NCBI RefSeq assembly: GCF_000208925.1
Contig: NW_001915079.1
Span: 12,377-27,116, forward strand
Reading direction: 5' to 3'
Length of the DNA stretch: 14,740 nt
Source of the DNA: Entamoeba histolytica HM-1:IMSS
Lineage: Eukaryota > Evosea > Mastigamoebida > Endamoebidae
Shown here: positions 1 to 7,120 of the stretch, piece by piece
How the letters are laid out: each line of letters starts with the position of its first letter
Position numbering within the stretch: position 1 is the stretch's first letter
The notes under the pieces: generated by a model
The model's database searches: none
The model's input: only the letters and a program-made list of their open reading frames with translations
What the model was told of the DNA's origin: nothing
Made by a program: the position numbers and the translations under genes

Positions 1-1310
1 TTAAATATTTCTTTAGTTAATTTGTGGGATTTTTCCATTTCAATGAGGCTATTAGTCGTTATCTTTAATTCATCATTATATAATATATTGTTTAACTGGA
101 TTTGTTTTTTCTTCTCCATTCATTTTAATATTTAATTTGCTTATTTGTTTATCTAATTGCTTAGATAGTATATCAATAGATAATATAAATAAAAGTGGAG
201 ATAAACTATCATTTGTATTATTTCTTTTTCTACATTAATAATACTATCACTTTCTTGATTATAATATAAATTAAGATGTGTATTATTTAATATATAATAT
301 TATTATTAATTACTACAAGTGGGATATTAAAATATATTAAACAATGTTTAATCCATTAGTGGTTAATACTATCATATGCTTTGGAGACGTCATAATATGT
401 TTCTACCAACTTCCATTTATTCTTATTAATAATTGATTGATTATATTGTTGTATAATAATCCTTCTTTTGATGAATATGTATAATTTTTACATCAAATTT
501 GATTTAATGATAATTGTTTTTTTCAATTTGATTTAACGTCAATTGATTTTCTATTTTCATTTTTAATATTGATGGATATACTTTTAACAAACAATTTAAA
601 CAAGTTATTTGTCTGTATTTCTTTTTGTCTAAATTATCTCATTTCTTATATATTAATATTGTTCTTCCTTGAATAAAATGAAGAGGTATTTCATTAGGAT
701 TATTTAACAATTCATTAAATAATTTTATTAAATATTTCATTGGTTGTTCTAATTATTTAATCCAAAATCATTGTATTTTATCATTTTCAAATTATTTTTA
801 AATTATTAATGAATTTAATATTACAATCTAATTCATTTAGAGTGATTATGAACATTCTATTATTAATTCTATTTTCAATTAATATTTCATATAAATTAAT
901 ATTTAGATAAAATCTATATTAGTATTAGTTTCATAGATTCATTTCCAGAAATTAATGAGGAGATATTATCTGGATATTCATCTTCTTTAGATTTATTTAA
1001 ATGTTGTCTTTTCCATATTTCATCATTTTATATTTCCATCTTATTCTTTTCAAATTATTCTTTCTTGATTCTATTTCTATTCTTTTCATCTTTCGGAGGT
1101 ATTTATAATAGTTTATTTGTTCAATTGTTTTTACTTAATATGATATATATCATATTTCTTAATATGTAATATTATTTTCAATTTCATATATTGTTTATTA
1201 TTGAGTAAATCTCTTAATCTACATATTTTTGATTGTAATATTCTTTCTATACTTTTCTTTCCACTTCTTTCATGACAAATATAAACTTCTTTTAAATAAT
1301 ATAAAATAAA
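1..1310 (-). pseudogene. Decayed 5'-truncated LINE ORF2 (reverse transcriptase) fragment
   Basis: On the minus strand, pieces of a non-LTR reverse transcriptase can be read in order across several frames. They are QGRTILIYKK and KKYRQITCLN (about 690-600), YYDVSKAYDSIN (about 400-360), NDSLSPLLFILSIDILSKQL (about 215-150) and DELKITT (about 75-50), the last being the remains of the catalytic Y-x-D-D box. Each matches, in the same order, a segment of the better preserved LINE at 7121-10580 (GRTILIHKGG, YRPLTCLN, YNIRKAYDTVN, DSLSPLLFIL, YMDDIKV). The most upstream recognisable part (about 1300-1100) aligns with the Lys/Glu-rich region before the RT, so this copy is 5'-truncated. Its endonuclease end lies beyond the window edge. 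Stops and frameshifts are frequent, so it is dead. A longer loop before the DELK box than in the other LINE suggests a different LINE subfamily. The 5' boundary is approximate. Confidence 0.85.
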
Positions 1311-2796
1311 TACAATGAATTAAAAAATAAAAAAGGGAATAAAATTATTATTTAATTCAAAAACAGATAAATGAATTTGACATTGAAATTCAAGTGATTG
1401 AGTAACTTATTCCATTTTATTTCATTAAATAATGTTTTATGTAGTATGAAAATAATTCGTCATAATGTTCATTATAGATATGAATAACTTTCTTATTAAA
1501 TTATAATTCTTCATTCATTATTATCTATTTGAAAATACAAACAATTCATATTTAAGAAAAGAAAAAAATTCAATAAAACATAAAAGATGAATTAATTAAC
1601 TTCTTTCATTATTTATTTTATAAATTTAACTTCATTTATCTTTTTCATTACAAATAAATTGTTTTGTTTATATGTTATTTATTACAATATAAACAATACC
1701 AACATTTTGTGAAAATCGGTTTCTTTGTAATTTACCCATTTAAGAAAATCATATCAAATATTTAATACGATTGATAATAATGGATTTAATCTTGTGCAAA
1801 CAGCTTCTTGAATAAACATATGTTTATTCATACCATTTTTTGCACTTTATACTTTCTAGATGAACTGTCTGTATTTAAACAATTAGGTTTTTATTCTATT
1901 TTATTAAAGATAGTTTTATTTCTATTTTATTTTAGTATTATTTAGGATTCAAACACTCCACTTCAAAAATACTACACAATCACTGAAATAATTCAAATCC
2001 TTCAATCACAAGTTATTCTTTTGTTATGATGTTGTATTTGGATAGGAACTATCTAATTCAACACTGCAAAATAGTACCGATTATTCCAAATGATGTTGGC
2101 AATATCATTTATTATAATAGAAGAATATGTAATTACTAAGATGATAATATTAATTCCATCTTAGAATGCAAGTGTATTTGTTAATATGGATATTATCAAA
2201 GAAAATATTTTCATGTTGTTGATAAATGAACATATAGAGTAATCCTATAATGATAATGATATGTTCATTCAACATAAAACAATATTGTAAAGAAGGAAGG
2301 ATTTAAATCCAAAATAAATTCAACATAAAGATGAAATAACAATTTATAAGAGGAAGAATTAAATGTTAATTTGATGGTGTTTGAAAAGACAACGTTCAAT
2401 GGTAATAAATGAATAAGAAATAGAAAACACTCTTCTCAACAGGGAATAAATAAGATATAACTGAACAATAGATGAATAAACAATCTTAAAGTCGAAGACA
2501 TGAATAATCTCATGTGAACAAAGAATAATAGAAAATAACTCTTATATTATTTAAATAATTCCTTTTTATTCTCAAATATATGTCTTTTTCCAATGAAGGA
2601 AATACAACAAATTTTAATGTCATGAATATTGAATAAGAACATTGTGTCTTGTAAAGAAAGCAAACAATTCATAGAAAACCAATGTCATACAATAGAATGA
2701 ATGCCAATAACAATAAATTGCATAACACCAATAATAATAAAAGTAAATGAAATACAAAAGAAAAATAGATTAGAAAAAGAAATACACAAAGAAAAA
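1311..2796. other. AT-rich intergenic DNA without a recognisable gene
   Basis: Stop codons are dense in all six frames and no tRNA, rRNA or protein motif was recognised. Composition shifts within it: the first part is T-rich on the plus strand and the last ~500 bases are A-rich. A 22-bp palindrome at 1809-1830 is listed separately. The slightly less AT-rich stretch at about 1970-2170 could be old decayed coding or transposon sequence, but I cannot assign it. Confidence 0.6.
1809..1830. repeat. 22-bp perfect palindrome
   Basis: The half-site TGAATAAACAT is followed directly by its exact reverse complement, giving 11 base pairs with no spacer and the centre at 1819/1820. No gene starts or ends close to it. 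It could be a dimeric protein-binding site, the scar of a small element, or chance in AT-rich DNA. The two G/C pairs on each arm make chance somewhat less likely, but not excluded. Confidence 0.6.
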
Positions 2797-2834
2797 CAAA
2801 TAAGAAATTGTCATTTCTTACAATTTCTTATTTG
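2797..2834. repeat. 15-bp perfect inverted repeat with 8-nt loop
   Basis: The arm CAAATAAGAAATTGT (2797-2811) is followed by the loop CATTTCTT and then the exact reverse complement of the arm (2820-2834). The structure ends 19 bp before the ~288-bp direct repeat that starts at 2854. It could form a hairpin in DNA or RNA. No neighbouring gene explains it as a terminator. It may be the end of a small inverted-repeat element or a recombination-associated palindrome. Confidence 0.7.
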
Positions 2835-2853
2835 AATTAACTCAATGAAATAA

Positions 2854-3140
2854 AATTAAATAATAGTTAATTAAGTATTAATAAAATTTTCATTTATTCT
2901 TCATTGATCATACGAGACTAATCCCTGAGCTGTTTAAAAAAGACTAATCTTTTTCTTTAACTTATCATTTATGTTTTTCTTGCAAATTGAGAAAATCACT
3001 TCTTTGATTTATTTTTTCTTATTAATGTCTTCTCTTCCTTCTTCTGCTTATTTCTTCTTTTTAACCTTTTGTTTATTTTCTGTCTTATTTTTAAACATTT
3101 TCTTTTTCATTTTTTCTTTATTTTATGAATGAGAGAAAAG
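2854..3140 (+). repeat. Direct repeat copy 1: solo LINE 5' end upstream of BspA gene
   Basis: This 287-bp segment matches 4861-5148 with about a dozen differences (roughly 96% identity, counted by eye). It starts at AATTAAATAATAGTTAATTA and ends at ATGAATGAGAGAAAAG. In the second copy those last bases are the first codons of the LINE ORF1 (Met-Asn-Glu-Arg-Lys), so the repeat most likely is the LINE 5' untranslated region plus the ORF1 start. Here the LINE body is absent: the sequence becomes unrelated at 3141. LINE copies usually lose their 5' end, so a lone 5' end is odd and suggests deletion or recombination after insertion. Alternatively the repeat could be a separate short element, or a duplicated flank of the BspA gene. 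Confidence 0.85.
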
Positions 3141-3290
3141 ACTATTTCATTCCCATTATATTATTATGTTTAATTTTCTTTTAGTCTTACCCACACTTTA
3201 GTACTTCCTTATATTACACCATGTAATATTCTATCATAATATCTTGCTCCACCCTTTGCAGTTTTACCTAATACATTTCTAATTCAAATA

Positions 3291-3380
3291 CACCGTCATA
3301 ACCAGAAAATAACAGTAAAAGTTGAAGTTTGAATTATATTAGTGTTTATGTGTGTTGTTTCAAACGTGCTACCTTCGATG
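3291..3380 (-). repeat. Diverged copy of the SINE 5' pseudoknot module
   Basis: Two blocks match the end of the SINE-like element. The block at 3294-3315 agrees with 6159-6180 at 19 of 22 positions (shared core CGTCATAACCAGA). The block at 3364-3379 resembles 6229-6245 (ACGTGC..CTTCGA). The distance between block starts is 70 bases in both copies, which supports homology rather than chance. The interleaved stems are weakened: stem A keeps about 5 pairs with a bulge and stem B about 7 pairs including two G-T wobbles. The rest of the SINE is not recognisable beside it. It lies about 110 bp upstream of the BspA gene start, so it could sit in that gene's promoter region. Confidence 0.6.
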
Positions 3381-3497
3381 TTATATTAAAAAAAATAAAA
3401 AGAAGAAAAAATGAATGACGATTATTTTAAAAATAAATTAAGTTCAAACTCAAAATAAAAGAAGAACTAATAAATAATCAAAAATAATAAAGAAAGA

Positions 3498-4847
3498 ATG
3501 CAATTAGGATATAATGAAATAATGATTGTCTCAAAGTATTTTGAAGATATTAATGATTTCATTAATTTAGAAATGGGGGTTAAAAGATTTAGAGGAAATA
3601 TGGAACGATTTCATTTTAATCCAATTCCATTGAATCAACATTCAAGAAAATTGTTTCCTAATATTAACATATTTCATATTTATAATAAAGAAGATGAAAT
3701 ATTTAAAGATGGAAGAATAATTAAACAAATAATATGGTATGATGTGAGTTATTCAAGATATTTAGAAGAGAAAAAAGTGTTGAATGAATGTAAAAATATC
3801 GAATATACAATATATGATAGAAATATATTTGGAAATACAATACCAATAGAAGTTAATTCACTTGGAAATTATTGTTTTAGCCGCTGTGATGGTATGCAAA
3901 AAATTAAAATACCAACAAATGTAAATGAAATAAGAAGTTATTGTTTTTATAAATGTGCATCATTAAAATCAATTAAAATGCCAACAAGTGTAAGTGAAAT
4001 TGGATATAATTGTTTTAATAAATGTTATTCATTAACAACAATTAATATACCAACAAGTGTAAGTGAAATTGGATATAATTGTTTTTGTGAATGTTATTCA
4101 CTAACAGCAATTAATATACCAACAAGTGTTAAAGTATTAGGAGATTATTGTTTTAAAGGATGTACATCATTAACAACTATTAATATACCAACAAGTGTTA
4201 GTAAAATAGGATATGAATGTTTTAATGAATGTTATTCATTAAAATCAATTAATATAGAAGATGTAAAATATATAAGTGAAGAAAGAATATTTATGAATGA
4301 ACCACTGTTAAATAGTATTAAAACACCAGAAAATTTAAAAATAATAAATGGAAAGAAGATTGAAAAGAAAGATATTAATGAATTTATTATTCCATCATCA
4401 ATCACTAAATTAGGTGATTATTGTTTTAAAGGAAGTACTTCATTAAAATCAATTAATATCCCAACAAGTATTAGTGAAATAGGAGATGGATGTTTTGCAT
4501 ATTGTGATTCATTAAAATCAATTGAAATACCAACAAATGTTAGTGAATTAGGAGATAGTTGTTTTGATGAATGTTATTCACTAACAACTATTAATATACC
4601 ACCAAGTGTTAGTAAAATAGGATATGAATGTTTTAATAAATGTTATTCATTAACAACTATTAATATACCAACAAGTGTTAGTAAAATAGGAAATGGATGT
4701 TTTTCAAAATGTTTATCATTAAAATCAATTAATATACCATCAACAATTACATTATTTGGAAATGGGTGTTTTTATGGTTGCAAATGTGAAGAAGAGTTAA
4801 AAAAGAATAAAACAATACCAAAATATTGTTTTGAAGAATATGAGTGA
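3498..4847 (+). CDS. BspA-type leucine-rich-repeat family protein
   Basis: This intact 449-residue ORF has two parts. Residues 1 to about 115 form the N-terminal domain typical of amoebic BspA-like proteins, with landmarks MIVSKYF, DFINLE, NPIPLN and KLFPN. The rest is BspA/TpLRR (LRR_5) repeats of about 23 residues, with pattern IGxxCFxxCxSLxxInIPtSV. They form two arrays of about six units each, at roughly 118-252 and 297-435, separated by a less regular linker. The family is greatly expanded in Entamoeba, and a few members have been reported at the cell surface. There is no N-terminal signal peptide or membrane segment, and the C-terminus (CFEEYE) is not a CAAX prenylation box, so location is open. 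The first ATG is used because an in-frame start fits the conserved N-terminus. The gene is flanked by ~288-bp direct repeats and ends only 13 bp before a LINE. Function as a binding or recognition protein is family-based inference. Confidence 0.93.
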   Translation: MQLGYNEIMIVSKYFEDINDFINLEMGVKRFRGNMERFHFNPIPLNQHSRKLFPNINIFHIYNKEDEIFKDGRIIKQIIWYDVSYSRYLEEKKVLNECKNIEYTIYDRNIFGNTIPIEVNSLGNYCFSRCDGMQKIKIPTNVNEIRSYCFYKCASLKSIKMPTSVSEIGYNCFNKCYSLTTINIPTSVSEIGYNCFCECYSLTAINIPTSVKVLGDYCFKGCTSLTTINIPTSVSKIGYECFNECYSLKSINIEDVKYISEERIFMNEPLLNSIKTPENLKIINGKKIEKKDINEFIIPSSITKLGDYCFKGSTSLKSINIPTSISEIGDGCFAYCDSLKSIEIPTNVSELGDSCFDECYSLTTINIPPSVSKIGYECFNKCYSLTTINIPTSVSKIGNGCFSKCLSLKSINIPSTITLFGNGCFYGCKCEEELKKNKTIPKYCFEEYE

Positions 4848-4860
4848 TGAAATAATATTT

Positions 4861-5148
4861 AATTAAATAATAGTTAATTAAGTATTAATAAAATTTTCAT
4901 TTATTCTTCATTGATCATACGAGATTAATCTCTTCGCTGTTTAAAAAAGACTAATCTTTTTCTTTAACTTATCATTTATGTTTTTCTTGCAAATTGAGAA
5001 AATCACTTCTTTGCTTTATTTTTTCTTATTAATGTCTTCTCTTCCTTCTTCTGCTTATTCCTTCTTTTTATTCCTTTTGTTTATTTTCTATCTTAATTTT
5101 AAACATTTTCTTTTTCCTTTTTTCTTTATTTTATGAATGAGAGAAAAG
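4861..5148 (+). repeat. Direct repeat copy 2: LINE 5' UTR and ORF1 start
   Basis: This 288-bp near-identical partner of 2854-3140 begins 13 bp after the BspA stop codon and continues without a break into LINE ORF1. The ATG at 5133 is in frame with the ORF1 reading from 5160. Its plus strand is strongly pyrimidine-rich (runs such as TCTTCTCTTCCTTCTTCTGC). Similarity with copy 1 may extend a few bases further left (ATGAAATAA in both), so the true 5' boundary could lie slightly upstream. The position directly before ORF1 supports a LINE 5' UTR or promoter role. Confidence 0.8.
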
Positions 5149-5566
5149 ATAAGATTGGAATGTCACGAAGATGTTATCAACAAGGGTACTCAACATGAAA
5201 TAGAATCAAAAAACGCAATAGAGACTATAAGAATGATGATCATAAAATGTTCAATAACTACACTATAAGAAATATTATTACCATAATAACACTGTCAACA
5301 GAACACTAGAGCACTCAGATTATTACAGAAAATATTATAACCAAAATTATTACAATCCTAGAAGAAAGGTTAACAAGTATTATCATCGAAATGAACGATT
5401 TGGAAGAGGAAGATATAAGAATAAAGGATATTATAAGAAAAGACAAGGATGGAAGAATAAAAGGAAAGAAGAAAATACAAAAACAATACAAAAATGGATG
5501 AAAAGATTTGAAGAATTAGAGAGACTAGTTAAAGAAAAGTTAGAGATAACAACAAAGGTAAAAGAA

Positions 5567-5585
5567 GAAGAAATAGCAATGGAAA
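5567..5585 (+). repeat. Left target-site duplication of nested SINE
   Basis: The 19-bp sequence GAAGAAATAGCAATGGAAA is repeated exactly at 6250-6268. An A-run follows directly on the plus strand, so the inner boundary could shift by a few bases. Confidence 0.85.
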
Positions 5586-5675
5586 AAAAAAAAAAAAAAG
5601 AAATCAATTATGATTAACCTTCTTTTTAGGTTTTTCATCATGTTGAGAAGTGAGTGAATCAGTTTCTTCAACACG

Positions 5676-5850
5676 CTTTATTTCTATTGAAATAAAGTTT
5701 TTGCAAGCATGCTCGACTTAAATGGTTCCTCATTTAAGTTGCTGCCTGACTTTTATTTTGATTTTAATGAGTAATATAATATTTCTCATTCTTTATATTG
5801 TTGTTTTAAGGAGAGTATATCCATAACTTACTGTTATAGCTCATCTCCTT
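5676..5850. repeat. Cluster of four hairpins in the SINE-like element
   Basis: Four stem-loops lie within 175 bp. CTTTATTTC/GAAATAAAG (5676-5684 with 5689-5697) has a 4-nt loop. CGACTTAAATG/CATTTAAGTTG (5714-5724 with 5731-5741) has one G-T pair and a 6-nt loop. AATGAG/CTCATT spans 5766-5771 with 5785-5790. A two-part stem joins AAGGAGA/TCTCCTT (5808-5814 with 5844-5850) and ATAAC/GTTAT (5823-5827 with 5833-5837). They imply a structured RNA 3' half, as might be recognised by a LINE reverse transcriptase. Confidence 0.65.
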
Positions 5851-6006
5851 TTACCTTCGACACCCCTTAAAGAAACCCTATTCCTTGATAATATCCTTAT
5901 GTTTAATTTTTGTGCAACAATATCAATTATATATGCGTCTTCTTTAATAAATGATAATTCTTAATACATAATACCTCCTTAGTAAATAATAATCCTTATA
6001 ATTAAT

Positions 6007-6084
6007 AATGAATAACAATACACCTCAATGAATAACAATACACGTTAATGAATAACAATACACCTCAATGAATAATAATCTTTT
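6007..6084. repeat. 20-bp tandem repeats inside the SINE
   Basis: Units start at 6007, 6027 and 6047, each beginning AATGAATAACAATACAC, and the first and third are identical. A diverged partial fourth unit runs from 6067 to 6084. Internal short tandem repeats, varying in number between copies, are a known feature of Entamoeba SINEs. Those described in EhSINE1 are longer (about 26-27 bp), so this may be another SINE family or species. Confidence 0.9.
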
Positions 6085-6154
6085 ATAATAATCACTTCTA
6101 ATAAGTATTAATAATAATAAACAGTTAGTGTTGAATAGATATTATCTCACCAAA

Positions 6155-6247
6155 GGCACGTCATAACCAGACGATAACTGGGAGATTCGAAGCATGGGAT
6201 TATTTTAGGGTTTCATGTGGTGTCTCTGACGTGCCATCTTCGAATCT
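6155..6247 (-). ncRNA. Pseudoknot with HDV-like topology at SINE 5' end
   Basis: Stem A is GGCACGTCA (6155-6163) pairing with 6227-6235, 9 bp perfect. Stem B is AGATTCGAAG (6183-6192) pairing with 6238-6247, 10 bp perfect. The stems interleave, and a CCAG/CTGG hairpin (6167-6181) sits between A and B. On the minus strand the order is P1 (stem B), 2-nt joint, P2 (stem A), 34-nt region, P1', P4-like hairpin, 3-nt joint, P2'. That is the HDV-like ribozyme layout, and P1 begins two bases from the target-site duplication, where R2-type 5' ribozymes sit. The 34-nt region is longer than a usual P3/L3, and no catalytic cytosine is evident in the joint before P2'. Self-cleavage is therefore only a hypothesis; the pseudoknot potential itself is directly visible. 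Confidence 0.6.
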
Positions 6248-6249
6248 AT

Positions 6250-6268
6250 GAAGAAATAGCAATGGAAA
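6250..6268 (+). repeat. Right target-site duplication of nested SINE
   Basis: This is an exact 19-bp copy of 5567-5585, with the LINE ORF1 reading resuming behind it. Perfect identity suggests the SINE insertion is younger than most of the decay in the LINE, although a 19-bp sample is small. Confidence 0.85.
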
Positions 6269-7120
6269 TAGAAGAAAAAAAGAAAAAATAATTCAAGAAA
6301 AATCGACTCAAGAGAATGAATAAAGACAAGAAGAAGAGGAACAAACAATAATAGAAAAATATGAAGAAGAAAGAAGAAAAATTACTAAAGAATTTGAAGA
6401 AGAGATGATGAAAATGAAGACAACATTTGAGAAAGAAAAAAAAGAGTTAGAAATGAAGATAAAAAGCAAAGAAGAAATACAAAAACAAAGAAAATAAGAA
6501 GAGAGGAAAAATAGAGAGAAAAAAGAAGAACAAGAAGAAGCTAAAAAGAGAGAACAAGAGATAGAAAGACTAAAAGCACACATGCTATAGAAATAAATAA
6601 AAAAGAAGAAAGAATCAGAACACTTAAAGGAAAACTAGAGAAACAAAAAAAAAGAGAAAGAAATCCAAGAGATTAAAGAAAAGAAAGAGATTAAAGAAAT
6701 CAACAAAAAGAGAGAAGAAGAAATAAAGAAAACAAAATAAAAGATAGACAAGATTAAAGAAGAGATGGAGAAGATTAGAAAGATGAAAGACAAAGAAATA
6801 GAAGAAAAAGACAAGATAATAGAAGAAGAAAGAAAAGAAAATATAGAAAAAGAAGAAAGAATGAAAAGCAACGAAAAAGACGAAGAAATGAAGGAAAAGG
6901 TAAAAGAGAAGAAAGGAATAGAGAACAAATACCTACAAGGACAAATTGATAAAAGTATGATAGAAAGTAAAGTAATGAAAGAAAGAAGGAAAACACAATT
7001 ACTAATAAATGGAATAGAAAAAAGATGAATAGACGTAGAAGAATTACTTAAAGAACAAGAAGACGAAGAAAGAAATTTCCAAAAACAGAAGAAAAGAACA
7101 AGGATGAAAGAGACAGAACA

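Larger units (their letters stand above)
5586..6249 (-). mobile_element. Nested SINE-like retroelement (664 bp)
   Basis: This block interrupts the Lys/Glu-rich ORF1 of the LINE and is flanked by a perfect 19-bp duplication. Its composition and structure differ completely from the surrounding coding DNA, and it has no open reading frame. The minus strand is preferred as sense. On that strand a folded pseudoknot module forms the 5' end (6247-6155), 20-bp tandem repeats lie in the middle (6084-6007), and hairpins and a short tail resembling the LINE ORF2 C-terminus lie near the 3' end. The element then ends in a T-run (A-run on plus). Entamoeba SINEs of about 550 bp with internal short tandem repeats and LINE-like 3' ends are known (EhSINE1), so this is probably a relative. 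It would be mobilised by a LINE. Orientation is inferred, not proven. Confidence 0.8.

Noticed and set aside
2854..3140. Minus-strand short peptide readings inside the 288-bp repeat (e.g. KEVIFSICKKNINDKLKKK)
   Set aside because: They are shared by both copies only because the DNA is shared. They contain several stops and match no family I know, and the plus-strand reading into LINE ORF1 explains the repeat better.
3175..3275. Minus-strand coding-like peptide (GKTAKGGARYYDRILHGVI) before the BspA gene
   Set aside because: It is short, contains a stop and has no start codon. A vague resemblance to a ribosomal protein was not strong enough to claim.
6000..6090. CRISPR-like array at the 20-bp repeats
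   Set aside because: The units are directly adjacent without spacers, and the DNA is eukaryotic. It is a simple tandem repeat.
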